A stretch of DNA of 64,000 bases from Dromiciops gliroides (GCF_019393635.1 NC_057866.1:8667723-8731722), one strand, 5' to 3'. Numbered from the stretch's first letter, positions 51,101-61,380 are shown. Translations and numbers: made by a program. Notes: generated by a model not told the origin, from the sequence alone.

Positions 51101-54100
51101 ATTGGCCAGCTGATCTCTCAAAGTCTCTTCCAGCTCTAAAGCCCAGGAAACTACCAGGCCTGGATGACCTGACTCCTTTTAGATCTGCCTGCTCAGGCTG
51201 CACATTCTTTTTCTCCAAGGAGGAGTAACAGTGAAGAGAACCGCACCACTGTTGATTCCATGATGCCCATTGTCTCATCTGGGCCTGACCACAGCCCACC
51301 AAGGGAGGCACTCCCATTGGCAGCCACATTTTACAAGGGAGGAAACTGAGGCTTAGGGAGGTCAGTGATTTTCTCTGGGTCACAGAGCCAGTAAAGATCA
51401 AAAGCAGGATTAGAACCCAGACATTTTTGGTTCTGAGCCCAGGATGCCCAGGACACCAACCCTCCAAAAGGACATGTGGGACAGGTCTCCTTTGTCACCT
51501 GCTATCTAAACCCCACACTTTTTGCAAAGTAGGGTGGAAAGACTCCTCCTTCTAGGACTCCGAGTCAGTGGAACTGGGTGCAAAGCCCACCCCTGAAGCT
51601 CACTACCTGTGTGACTGTGGGCCAGTCGCTTCATTCCCCTGAACCTCACTTTCCTCATCTGTAAAATGAAGGGGTTGGAGTAGGTGACCTCTGAAGCCCC
51701 TTCCAACACTAGATTTATGATTCTGTGTTCTTACTGGGACTAGGTGATGTCTAAGGCCCCTCCTAGCTTTGACATCCTCTGTTCTAAGGTCCCCCCCAGC
51801 TGCCAACATCCATCTTAGGATCCTCCCAGCTCTGACATTCCAGGTTCTAAGCTCCCTGTAGGTCTGATTTTCCATGTTCTAAGGATCCTCCTAACATATG
51901 TTCTAATGACCCTCCCAGCTCTGACGTTCCAGGTTCTAAGGTCCCTCTCCTACTTCTGAGATGCCATGTTCTAATGACCCTCCCAGCTCTGACATTCTGT
52001 TCCCTTCTGTAAGATGCCACAGGGTAATAACACTTGCCAGAGTTTCCTGGGCTTCAGACTTAGGAGTGAGGTTCCCCATAAGGATTGCCTCCTCACTCCC
52101 CTCTCCCCAGCCCCCGTGGAGCTGTCTCTTGCCTGCATTGGGCCTCACTCAGATTGGGGAGGAAAGACAAGCCAGATTCTGGATAGGATGGGAGGGGTCA
52201 CAAGGTGACTGTCCCTGGACTCCCAGAAATCAGCAGGGCAGGTTCAGTGCCTGGGAAAGCCCGAGAGGGCCCGAGGTGACAGAACCCCCCACCCCCAACT
52301 TCAGGACCCCTACCAGCTTCCCCCGCTGCTGGGCAGAGCGGCTATCCCGCAGAGTATACACATTTCCGCAGACAGAGATCTCCCTCCAGACACCAGGCAT
52401 GGAGCCCTCGGAGAAGCCGCCGGCAGGGTGCATCACCAGAACACCATTGGTGGTCAGGCCGTCCATCAGCCCATCTGGAGTCCGCCACTTGGCTGCCCGC
52501 TCCTGGGACCAGGGAGAAGCAGTCACACCTTCAGGCAGCAGCCTCCGTCCCTATGTCTGGAAAGTGCTCCCTCCCCCTTTTAGGCCTGGTCCAGTGGGAC
52601 CTGTTTGTTTTCTGGCCTTAACATCCCATCACCTCTATGAATTCATGCTCAGAATTTACCCCCTTCTCCTATTAGACCGTGAGCTCCTTGAGAGTAGGGG
52701 ATTGACTTTTGCCACTCTTTGCATCCTGAGTACTTAGCACATACAAGCATTTAATGAATGCTTATTGATTGACTCCTTTTCTTGGTCACCTTTAAGAGTC
52801 CTTTTCTTCTCAGGCTCAGCTCAGGCACCACTAAAAAGCCTTCCCTGAGTCCTCTCCCCCTCTTCAGGTTTGCCTAGAGCCCTCCTGCTCTTCTCTCTCT
52901 ATTGTCTGTATCATTCCCCAGCATGTATTTCCTGACTTGTTCCCCTAGCACTAGGGAAACTTCTTGAGGGCAGGATTTTTGTTCTTGCCTCCCTACCCCC
53001 TAGAGAGTACCTTTTACACATCAGATGTGTTATAAATAACGGATTAAATTCTTGAATTCCTGTTGTTCTTCAGAGCCCAGATTGGGTGCAGCCTCCTCCC
53101 CATGTTGTCAGTAACCACCTTCCCCTTCCTACTCACAGAGTGCTCTATCTGTACCTCCCTAATATGTTGATCATGAAATTTTGTGTATTATAGTTATATC
53201 TTTACCTGTGTTTCATCCCCTTCCTTAGTTACATGCTCCACAAGGGCTTGGCATGTCTTACCTAAACTTTACATTTACATTCATACACTTTCTCTTAAAA
53301 TCTACCAGTGTTCTCCACACAGTGGAAGTTTACTGTTTGTTGAATGATCGATCAATCAACAAGCATTTATTAAGCACCTACTATGTGCCAAGCACAGTAC
53401 TAGGCTCTGGCTGATAAATAGTCCTTGCCCTAATGGAGCTTATTTTCTATCCAGGAGGCCTTATGGAGGAGGCTGCACATATGTAGGTAGAAACAAAACA
53501 AGGTGATTGTGGTGGGGAGGACTTTACTGGGTGGAGGAAGATCAGGAAAGGATTCAGGTAGGAGGTGTAGGGACTCTGGGAGGCAAAGGAGAGGACAGGG
53601 CTTTCTGAGCATGCAAAGATAGAAGGGAGAAATGGAATGCTGTGGGTGTGCAGCAGTAAGGTGGGTTTGGGTGGACCTTGGAGGTCTGTAGGGGAGTCAT
53701 GTGGAGTAGGGCTACAAGGAAGGTTCACCCAAAATATACCAGGCCTTTGATGCCAAAAAGGAGCTTGTATTTGTCCCTAGAGGTAACAGGAAGCCACTGG
53801 AGTTTATTGATTCCAAGGGGTGTCTGTCCTTCAAACCCGACTTTCACCATCTCTTTGTGTGCCCAAGGATGTCCTGCCCCATTTGCTCTGTGGGTGCCAT
53901 TTTTCTCCAAGGCCATCCAGGGCATACCCTTCCCCCTTCCCTCTGTATTACCCTTCCCCTCCAGCCCCGAGTCCATCCCTGTGGGACTCACTCACTCCAA
54001 GGAAGATGTTGCTGGAAGCATCAAAACCAGCGGCATAGATCCGTGCTGTGTAGGGGGGCCAGCGCTCACAGATGACCCGGCAGGCGTACCGTGAGATGGT

Positions 54101-54742
54101 GCTTTGGGCAGCCGGGCCCTCCCCGGCTACTCCCCCTGGGGTCGTGTCAGTGACCACGAAGTCGATCATGTTCTCCGTAGAGCGGCCAATCTGTGAGTCC
54201 CCACTCCCCCCCACCCACCCACCAGGGAAGCAGGGGGTGGGGGTGGGAGAGAATGATGGTGACTATTTGAGGATGCTCACAGACCAGCAGCATTGACCTA
54301 ATGCTCGATTGGATGGGATGTGAATGCTTACAAGTCCTTCCTCCCAACAGGGAGGGAAGACAGAACCAGGACCAGGGCCCAGGAGGCTGGGTCCTTCCTC
54401 TCCAGTTCCAGCACTACTTTCACTCTCCCTCAGGACCTCCCACCTTCTACCAGGAGCCATTCAACATTTCCTACCCCCCCTGGGCACAGCAGGCTTCAGG
54501 TCCTCTAGAAGAGGTTGGGTGAGACCCAAGGCCACAGGTAATTTAGAGCCAGGATTGGAGGATCAGAGTTTGAGGGCTCAGAGGAACCCAGTTCAACCCC
54601 TGCATTTTACCAATAAGGAAACAGACCCAGGGAGTTAAAGCTCCTTATCCAAGGTCACACAGGTAGAGAAATAGAGGCTGGATTCAAGAGCTATTTGCTC
54701 ATTTCCTTTGACCACTCAGCCACTGAGGAATAACTCTTGGTC

Positions 54743-54787
<45 letters not shown>

Positions 54788-55458
54788 CTGTTTCTTATAG
54801 TCCTTGTAACAAACCTTTGCCAGAGATATTTGATGAAAAGATTTTTCCCAGTTGACTGCTTTCTTTCTTTTACTAGTCGCATTGATTTTATTTGTGCAAA
54901 AGCCTTTTAATTTAATAGAAATAATCTCTTTTCTCTTTTCTGACAAAGCCAAGATTTTGGACCCACATCCTCTGACTCCCAGTCTCCTTTCCTTTCCACT
55001 AAACTATACTGCCTAGCATGGCTCCCCTTTCTCAAATGAGGTAGGATTTATAGAGTGTTTTCTTCCTACCAACCCTAGCTCAGAGAAAGGATGTGATGCT
55101 TAGAGAAACAGTCGACTCTCTAGACTATAGGAAGGCTCTCAGTTCCTTGACTCACTTTATCTAGAATCTAGAATTTGCAAAGTACTTTACTTGTGTCATT
55201 TCATTTGATCCTCACAACAACCTTGGGAGGTGGGTGCTATTATTATTCCATTTTACAAATGAGGAACCTGAGGATGAGTGACTTGATCACCAGGCTAGTA
55301 AGTATCTGAGGCAGGATTTGAATTCAGGACTTCTTGATTTGAAGTACAGAGCACTATCTAAGCCACTACCTACCTGCCTATCAAAGTCCTTCCCTTTCTT
55401 CAAGACCTGGCTGATCTCCCCAGCTAGAAGCGTGCTCTTCTTTCTCCACAACTCCAGC

Positions 55459-55495
<37 letters not shown>

Positions 55496-57662
55496 GTCAA
55501 AGAAATCTACCCTAGGATTCTGTACATGCTGCCTTCTCTTAGTCACCTGTACATACAACTGGCCTCCCTATTAGACTATAAACCCTGTGAGGGCAGGAAC
55601 TTTGTCTTTCTCCCTCCCTACCTAGTGCCTAGCATAGAGCAGGCATTGAATATGAACTGAAATAAATTATCTTCTCTCTCCCATAATACTTAGCACTAGA
55701 TGGAGTAGAATCAGCCCTGGAAACATACTTGTTGCTTCAGACATGCTTACCACTCATAATTCCCTTGGTCCTCCCAAGCTGCTTTCACCATCCCTGACCT
55801 AGACTTTCCTAGCACTGGTCTTGATTCCCACCATTCTTTACTCTACTAAATTGTCAGTTTTAAGAGAGCAGGGATTGTGTGTTCTTTAAACTATAGGCCC
55901 CTTATTAAGAAAGGAAGGAAGCAAGTAAGGAAGGAAGGGAGGGAGGAGGGAGGGAGGGAAGGGAAGGGAGGGAAGGAAATGGGAAGGAAGGGAGGGAGAG
56001 AGGAAGGGAAGGGAAGGGAAGGGAAGGGAGGGAAGGAGAGAGGAAGGAAGGAAGGACTAAGGAAGGGAAGAGCCATACCTGGAACATGTCTGTGTCATTG
56101 TCGTGGGTGTATTCCACAATGACCGAGTGGCTCCGAGACAGTGTGTAGGAGATACTGTGTTGGCCCCGGTTACTCAGTGCCTGGGAATAATAGGAAATAG
56201 TCACCCACCCAGTCCCCAGCCAGTCTTTCCAGCCTACCTAGGAAGATGGTAGGATCTATAAGGAGAAGAGATGTCTAGGGAACTAGGGAAGGAAGGGATG
56301 GGGACAATGGGAGAAGATGTCTAGCCTGAGCTGTCCCTTACTTTGGACACGAGTGGGGTAGAGATATGGTGGACAACGTCGGGCTTCACCCCGTTGGCCT
56401 GGGGTCTCCGGCTCAGCGCCAGGCGGCTGCGGCGTCGTCCCTTGTCACCACTGGCCAGGGACCCATTGTAGCTGTGGGGAAAGAAAGGCACAGTGAGTCC
56501 TGTTCTAGCCCAACACTCTGCTGGTTCATCTTACCTTCTGGGAAAACCTGGAGAGAGGGAGAAACGAGGAAACTATGTGGCTTCTCTTCTCTCCTCCTGC
56601 TTGGCCCAATGGCATAATTTCTGTCTGGGGCGCCACCATCCATCACTTTTTTCTCCTCTGAAATGGGGGTTCAGTGTTGCCTCTTCCCTTTCCTCCTTTA
56701 TTCCCAATCAGCCCTCATCAATGACTTCTCCACTTTACTCAAACTTCTCTGCTCTGTCCCCTCCTTGTCTTTCACCCATGCTGGTCCCTTGGTAGGGAAG
56801 GCCCTCCTATCTTACTGCATCCTTTAAAGCCCAACTCCAATGCCACCTCCTTCAGGGAGCCTTCCCTGATTGCCCCTATCAGTATGGATCTTCTCCTTCA
56901 GACCTTAAACCTCTCTAATCCTATTAGGTCATGTCTTCTAGGTCTCTGAGCTTGTATCTTACCACCCTCCTAGACTCAAAACTCTGTGAGGGGCAAGATC
57001 TGTTCCCGTCCCAACTTTCTTTCTCCCTAAGCCCCAGCACAAAGTTGTGTACAGAACAGTTATTTGCTCCATTGTATGGCACTGAGTTGAGGGGGGCAGA
57101 GGGGTGATAGGACCAGGAAGGGCCCCCGGAGCACAGAAAAGGGACCAGGACCAAGCAAAGGCCAACCAAAAGGTGGCAGCAGCCCCGGGGGAAGGAAGGG
57201 CCTCACACTGGGAGCCACATCACATGGGTCCTCAGTTGGCTCTGCCACTTGAGGAGGGCATGACCTTGAGCACATGGCTCCCTTTGTTGAGGCCTCAGTT
57301 TACCCCTCTGTAAAATGAATGGGATGGACCGAGTTCCCTCTCTGCTGGGAAGGTTTTGGAGTTGAACAGTAGCTCCTAGCTTGGTCTCTAGCCCTGCAGC
57401 CTGAGGACAGGGTAGAGCATCCTTGTTCTGTGGAGCATGCTGGGTTCTCTCTGGGCACCCTGCCCTCGTCTCCCCCCACCCCCAGGCCTTTAGCTCCAGG
57501 CCCTCACCCCAGCACGATGAGTTCCCCATACTTGACAGGCTCCTTGCCCAGCAGCAAACTGTCCGAAGCAGGAGCAGGAAGGATGCGGGGGGTTTTGGCG
57601 ATGGTCTGCCGGAGGCCCAGGGATCCTGGGGTCCCCACGTCAGTGCTGCCTTCCAACACCAT
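44577..57662 (-). CDS. PELI3: PELI3, Pellino E3 ubiquitin ligase (6 coding exons)
   Basis: Pellino-3 is a RING-type E3 ubiquitin ligase acting with IRAK kinases, RIPK2 and TRAF6 in Toll-like and NOD receptor signalling. Coding exons in transcript order: 57508-57662, 56342-56471, 56079-56180, 53996-54190, 52314-52502, 44577-45146. Total 1341 nt, 446 aa, all junctions GT-AG and in frame. The phospho-binding FHA-like domain spans about residues 40-255 (KYGELIVLG start, GRRRSRLALSRR, VIVEYTHDNDTDMFQIGRSTENMIDFVV). The last exon carries the RING-like domain: CGHVHGYH from 339, CPLC at 361-364, CGHVC at 395-399 and HAACPFC at 420-426. The first 40 residues are poorly conserved, as expected for PELI3. 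The architecture matches the shorter human isoform; the 24-codon exon of the longer one was not found. A noncoding first exon lies upstream. Confidence 0.96.
46250..47560 (+). repeat. AT-rich LINE-like sequence, family unassigned
   Basis: A-rich on the plus strand with text such as AAAGGCATTTGAATAAAGC-like and AACCAGAACTGAAGAAAGT, reminiscent of marsupial L1 internal sequence. There is no intact frame, and a minus-strand WSINE splits it. Confidence 0.45.
46885..47038 (-). repeat. WSINE1/MAR1-family CORE-SINE
   Basis: Full-length minus-strand copy with a 17-nt T-run at the left. Confidence 0.88.
47768..47911 (+). repeat. WSINE1/MAR1-family CORE-SINE
   Basis: Full-length copy flanked by AAGCCCTGAGATAG and AAGCCCTGGGATAG. 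Confidence 0.9.
48801..48940 (+). repeat. WSINE1, slightly 5'-truncated
   Basis: Starts TAGGTGGCGCAGTGG and is flanked by ACTAAAAAGCTT and ACTGAAAAGCTT. Confidence 0.88.
49040..49160. repeat. AT-rich simple sequence (TATATACA-like)
   Basis: Degenerate TA/CA dinucleotides with several short palindromes. Confidence 0.8.
49207..49351 (-). repeat. WSINE1/MAR1-family CORE-SINE
   Basis: Full-length minus-strand copy flanked by GAACAAACAGTTCT on both sides. It faces the next copy head to head. Confidence 0.9.
49384..49533 (+). repeat. WSINE1/MAR1-family CORE-SINE
   Basis: Plus-strand copy with a (CA)n and A tail, 32 bp from the inverted copy to its left. Confidence 0.88.
49535..50545 (+). repeat. 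L1 LINE 3' end
   Basis: AATGTAAATCAAAACAACTA, GAATTGGAAACGAGTAGGTA and CATCAGTTGGGAAATGGCTA match the 3' end of marsupial L1 elements as I know them. It ends in A-rich sequence near 50545 and is interrupted by a WSINE at 50140-50287. Confidence 0.75.
50140..50287 (+). repeat. WSINE1/MAR1-family CORE-SINE within L1
   Basis: Full-length copy inserted in the L1 3' end, flanked by AAAGCTATG. Confidence 0.88.
50550..50660 (+). repeat. CR1/L3 fragment
   Basis: AATAAGGATAAGTGTACAGT and TGGGTTCAAAAATCTCCTCC resemble the L3 segment after the FADD box. The next SINE is inserted in it. Confidence 0.5.
50668..50838 (+). repeat. WSINE1/MAR1-family CORE-SINE
   Basis: Full-length copy flanked by exact GATCTGAGGC (50658-50667, 50839-50848). 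Confidence 0.92.
51720..52010 (+). repeat. Tandem array of about 30-35-bp units, LINE/SINE-tail derived
   Basis: The phrase CCCTCCCAGCTCTGACATTC, then a TTCTAA word recurs about eight times with drift. The unit resembles the 3' end of MIR and L3 elements, and the array begins directly after a MIR end. Confidence 0.75.
52670..53060 (+). repeat. L2 LINE fragments
   Basis: GTGAGCTCCTTGAGAGTAGG, then CTTAGCACATACAAGCATTT, and a second L2-type stretch to about 53060 (CAGGCTCAGCTCAGGCACCA, GCCTTCCCTGAGTCC). Confidence 0.7.
53345..53800 (+). repeat. Ancient interspersed repeat, family unresolved
   Basis: CAACAAGCATTTATTAAGCA then CTACTATGTGCCAAGCAC, followed by diverged text to about 53800. It is the same family as 39010-39330 and lies in PELI3 intron 5. 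Confidence 0.55.
54746..54783. repeat. (TA)n microsatellite
   Basis: About 19 uninterrupted TA units in PELI3 intron 4. Confidence 0.95.
54790..54960 (-). repeat. L1 LINE fragment, antisense
   Basis: GATTTTTCCCAGTTGACTGC and TGTGCAAAAGCCTTTTAATT are the reverse complement of a well-known part of L1 ORF2. Confidence 0.6.
55150..55300 (+). repeat. MIR-type CORE-SINE
   Basis: TTTGCAAAGTACTTTACTTG, GATCCTCACAACAACCTTGG and TTTTACAAATGAGGAACCTG. Confidence 0.65.
55459..55494 (+). repeat. (TG)n microsatellite
   Basis: About 17 TG units in PELI3 intron 4. Confidence 0.95.
55560..55670 (+). repeat. L2 LINE 3' end
   Basis: TATTAGACTATAAACCCTGT, GAGGGCAGGAACTTTGTC and GCCTAGCATAGAGCAGGC. Confidence 0.7.
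55907..56065 (+). repeat. Purine-rich GGAA/GAAG tract beside PELI3 exon 4
   Basis: Almost pure G and A for about 155 nt. On the PELI3 strand it is a pyrimidine tract starting about 14 nt after the donor of coding exon 56079-56180. Confidence 0.9.
56800..57060 (+). repeat. L2 LINE fragment
   Basis: AATGCCACCTCCTTCAGGGA, GCCTTCCCTGATTGCCCC and a CTCAAAACTCTGTGAGGGGC end. It lies in PELI3 intron 2. Confidence 0.7.
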
Positions 57663-57796
57663 CCTACCAGAGATCCACGAGGAGAGGAAAGGAAGCTGCT
57701 CAGATTCCCCTCTCCCCCCAGCTCCCCCCAGACAATGGGACATAATCTGGACCCCAACCCCCCCCCCTTGTGAATGGGGGACCTTTCACCTTCCCT

Positions 57797-57810
57797 ATCA
57801 CCATGGCAAC
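57797..57810 (-). promoter_or_regulatory. PELI3: RFX-type X-box, imperfect
   Basis: On the minus strand GTTGCC-AT-GGTGAT. One half-site is consensus and the other diverges. It is 30 bp from a perfect copy. Confidence 0.45.
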
Positions 57811-57840
57811 ACTGCCGCCTTTGCCTCCCCCAGCTGCCTG

Positions 57841-57854
57841 GTTACCATGGTAAC
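57841..57854. promoter_or_regulatory. PELI3: RFX-type X-box, perfect palindrome
   Basis: GTTACCATGGTAAC is a perfect 14-bp palindrome of the RFX X-box form. It lies about 180 nt upstream of the PELI3 ATG, in the 5' intron or 5' flank. Confidence 0.6.
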
Positions 57855-58379
57855 GGGGGAGGGGGGAATGGAGGGAAGGGGATGCCTGGACAGAGGTGGT
57901 GAAACTGTGGGGCTACAGAGACATGTGGCCCAGCCTGGCTGGGACTGGTCACCTCATCAGGATGGGATCCGGGCTGCTCCTGCAAGACCCCTCCCCCTTA
58001 GAAGAAGCTTCACCCCCTCTTCCTGGCCCCATCAGCTCTCAGGGTACCCGGCTCCCCCCATGGCCCTCTCTTAGGCAGTCTCTGCCCCTGGCCTTGCAGG
58101 GCTCCTCAGCTCTCTCCCTGGCTCTCTCCCCAGTCTCCCCATTTATCTCTGCCTCTGCCAGTCTGCTTCCTCCCGCCTCCCGCCCTCCAGATCTCTGCTC
58201 AGCAGGCTCGTCTCCCCTGGGCCAATGGTGGTCCCTCTGCCCATCTGCCCATCTGCCCATCTGTGTGTGTGTGTGTCCGGGCATGTTTGGGGTTGTGGCG
58301 GGGGCTCGCTCTCACCCTCATCTCTCCTCCTCTGACCCTCCTGTGCGCCCTGAGCTGAGGCTGCAGCAGACTCGCCCTC

Positions 58380-59080
58380 CTGCAGGGAACCTGTTTGGGA
58401 AACACAGCCACGCAGGGGACGCGCGCGGGAGGGAGGGAGGGGAGAGGGGGGGCAGCCCGAGCCGCGCACCCCGAGACGAGCTGGCGCCACCGCCGCGGGG
58501 GGGCGACAGCAGCAGCAGCAGGCCCCGCACTAAGACCAGCCTCGGGAGAGCCAGGCACCTACGCAGATGCCCGCGGGAGCCCCGGGGCGCAGGGAGTGCG
58601 CCCTGCCAGACAGCCACGGGACGCCCCAGGGGTCTGGCCGTGGGGGATCTGGACACGAGACCCTTGCCGCCCCCTCCCTCCAGTGTCCCCCCTCCCATCC
58701 CGGCCTCTAGGCCCCGCCCACCTTTCTGGCTGCCCTCGGGGTTGCCCCTTACCTAGCCCCGGGGCGCTCTTGGCCGCAGGCAGGACCGCAGCGGCTGGAC
58801 CAGGTTGGGATGCTCCGGCCCGAGCTGGGCTGGGCTGGGCCGGCCCGGCGGCACCACCGCGCTGCCTCGTCACGGGGACACCCAGAGTTGGGGGGAGGGC
58901 GAGAAGGACAAGGAAGGGGAGGGGGACGCGCACTACCCAGAGGCCCCGCCCCTTCACCCAGCCCCCGCCCTCCGGGACCGGAGCCCCGCCTCCTCGCGCT
59001 CCGCCTCCTGCGGCGAAACTTCACACCTCCGGCAAGGCCCCGCCCCTTTCCCGCGGGGCTCCGCCCCATCTGAAGAAAAC
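58380..59080 (-). promoter_or_regulatory. PELI3: CpG-rich promoter and candidate exon 1 of PELI3
   Basis: Dense CpG sequence 0.7-1.4 kb upstream of the PELI3 ATG. On the minus strand CTAG before GTAAGG, exon end 58753, and GTAG before GTGCC near 58557 are possible donors of a 5' UTR exon. The acceptor would be just before the ATG (GGTAG at 57664-57668) or further up. The exact exon is not resolved. Confidence 0.5.
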
Positions 59081-59396
59081 TCTCCCTCCTTCTCCCCCCC
59101 CCCCTCTCCTGCCCGGCCTGGGGACCCCCATATTTCCTTGAGGCTGGGACCCAGCCTGTCCCGAACCCCTTCTTACAACACTGATATTCATTCTCCGTGA
59201 GGTGGAGGAGGGGGAGGAAGAAGAACAGGCGGGGACAGGGGCTGGGGCAGAGGGATGAAGCAGTGATTGAAGAGACCTGCAAGGGGAACCAAAAGGCTAA
59301 AATCCCAGCTCTTCCCCTTACTAGTTCTGTAACCTCCAACTTGTCACTTCAGGACTCTGGGCCTCTCTTTTCCCCCTCTATAAAATGGGCGAGGTG

Positions 59397-59630
59397 GGGG
59401 CAGCTAGGTGGCGCAGTGGATAAAGCACCAGCCCTGGATTCAGGAGGACCTGGGTTCAAATCTGGCCTCAGACACTTGACACTTACTAGCTATGTGTGTG
59501 ACCCTCAGGCAGTTAGTGTCAAGTGTCTGAGGCCAGATTTGAACCCAGGTCCTCCTGAATCCAGGGCTGGTGCTTTATCCACTGCGCCACCTAGCTGCCC
59601 CTTCAATTGCCTCGCTTTAAAAAAAAAGGG
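59397..59630 (+). repeat. WSINE1 with an internal perfect 87-bp inverted repeat
   Basis: Arm 1 at 59397-59483 is the SINE head; arm 2 at 59515-59601 is its exact reverse complement, with a 31-nt loop. The SINE tail (CAATTGCCTCGC then A-run) resumes in plus orientation after arm 2. The whole is bounded by GGGCGAGGTGG and GGGTGAGGTGG, a probable target duplication. Confidence 0.92.
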
Positions 59631-59666
59631 TGAGGTGGACTAACCCCCCTAAAATCCCTTCTAAGC

Positions 59667-60244
59667 TGTTGTGAGGAAAATGGGGGTAGGGGGTAGGGGT
59701 CCTTAGGAATTCCTTTCTAAATTATACCCTCTTGCATACAAAAGCAATAAAATAAGATAGTCGTTTATTTAGAGCAGGGGAAGGGAAAGGAAAGGAAGGG
59801 AAACCAAGAGAGAAATCATTGGAGTTCTCATGGGGAGAAGGGATGGCACAGAGGTGGCTCTGAGATACCACATTCCTTGAGCAGGAGACAGGTAGATAGA
59901 TACTTTTACAGAGGACTGATGGGGGTGATCATCTGACTGTGGAAAGCTCCCTTAGTGAGGGAGGACCATCCCCCACTGGTGGTGGCTGAGGGAATTGGGT
60001 GAGGGGTGGCTGTGGATCTCTCAAGCCATCTCTCTCCTCAGGACACAAAGGCAGCAGACACACCCAAACTTATCTCCCCAGGGTTGAGGGAGACTTGAAT
60101 GAAGGGTGGGGGTCCCAGAGCTAGCTCAGTCCAATCTGGTTCCACTTATCTCTTTAGGTGTGTCTGTCTTTTGGTTTAGTTTCTCAAGGAGAAGGTTCTT
60201 TGATGTGCCCCAGAGAACTTCTGGGGTGCTCCGGGCCCACAACA
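59667..60244 (-). mobile_element. Solo retroviral LTR (minus strand)
   Basis: 578 bp; on the minus strand it starts TGTTGTGGGC and ends CCTCACAACA, flanked by the 4-bp duplication AAGC (59663-59666, 60245-60248). AATAAA is present in minus orientation near 59770. It is the same family as the split LTR at 4629-8031. It is a fossil solo LTR. Confidence 0.85.
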
Positions 60245-61380
60245 AAGCTCTCTGGTTTTACAGGTCCAGAGGCTCCGCGGATTTGGAACCTGTGGCAGAG
60301 ACAGGGAAAGCCAGGTGTATCTAGAAAAAAGCGCAGCTGCCCAGGGGTTTGGACTTCTGCCTGGCCCTTCCCAGCCCACAGTGATTTGGGTTTGAGCCCT
60401 GGCTCAGGAATTAGAAAACCTGACTTTAAATCCTGTCTCTGATGTTCCTCCCTGCGTTTCTTTAGGCAAGTTACGCAGCTGCTCTGGGCCCCCATTTCCT
60501 CCTCTGTAAAACTGAGGGGTTCTGCTGAAAAATCTCCTCGATGGTTCTCAAATGAGGACATCTGCTTCTGAATAGGAGGGGGGGGCGCATAGGATGTTTT
60601 CCCAAACCCTGGGGAGGAAACTGAGGAGCATCTATGGAAATCCAATCTCTGCCCCACGCAGGGGAAGAAATGAGACAGGTCTTTCCCTGTGAGTGTTGCC
60701 TCCCCCCTCTGGATCTCGTGGACTCCTGGGTCCATTGCTTGGCTGCTAAATGAATCCCAGCCTCCTGCAGACTGGAACCCAAGGCCCTGTGCAGCTGGAC
60801 TCCAGCCTGGGCCTCTGACCTGCTCACACCTGACCCTTTTAGGCTTCTCACTTAAGGTATCCAAACAACTTCCCTCAGGCACTGCTACTTCCATGCACTG
60901 GAGAAGGCTCCCTGTTACTCTGAACAGATGCTCTCATCTTGAAACATACAGAATCCCCCTCCTTCAGCTAAAAGGGACAGGGAGGCCAGGGGTTCCGAGC
61001 TGGGAAGATCCTTCCCGGCCACCCCAGTCCCTGCACCAAGGGACAGATCACCAGCTTGGCTTGTATCACCCTCCTCCACCTCGGGATCTCACCCCTTTGG
61101 TCAAGCCAGGCACTTCTAGAGGGCGGGCACTTGGCCTCCTTTTAAGATCTTTATAACTCCCCAGTAGCCAGAACTGTTATTCAGCATCCCTGAGACCTCC
61201 CAGACCAAGAGCCGTCACTTCTCTTTTTCCACCTATCAGAATGTGAGCCACTTGAGGGCAGCCACTGTCTTGATTTTCCATTTGGATTTTCAACCCTTAA
61301 CTCAATGCCTAGCACATGAAGTAAGGGCTTAACAAATGCCTTTTCATATAGTACTTTTTCACTATAATAATAATAGCTAG

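Larger units (their letters stand above)
45147..52313 (-). other. PELI3: PELI3 intron 6 (7.2 kb), repeat-rich
   Basis: No exon-like sequence is seen. Contents: L2-like text at 45330-45560, AT-rich LINE-like sequence at about 46250-47560, seven WSINEs, an AT-rich simple region at 49040-49160, an L1 3' end at 49535-50545, an L3 piece at 50550-50660 with a SINE in it, MIR at about 51000-51150 and 51330-51420, and a tandem array at 51720-52010. Confidence 0.7.

Noticed and set aside
51961-52737. 258-codon plus-strand frame
   Set aside because: It is antisense to the PELI3 exon at 52314-52502 and runs through repeats on both sides.
57896-58756. 286-codon plus-strand frame over the PELI3 5' region
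   Set aside because: It is antisense to the CpG-rich PELI3 promoter, where high GC makes long frames by chance; composition is Pro/Ser/Arg-rich with no recognisable domain.
59397-59601. Interpretation of the fold-back as two independent SINEs
   Set aside because: The arms are identical over 87 nt including unusual bases, and one tail and one target duplication enclose both.
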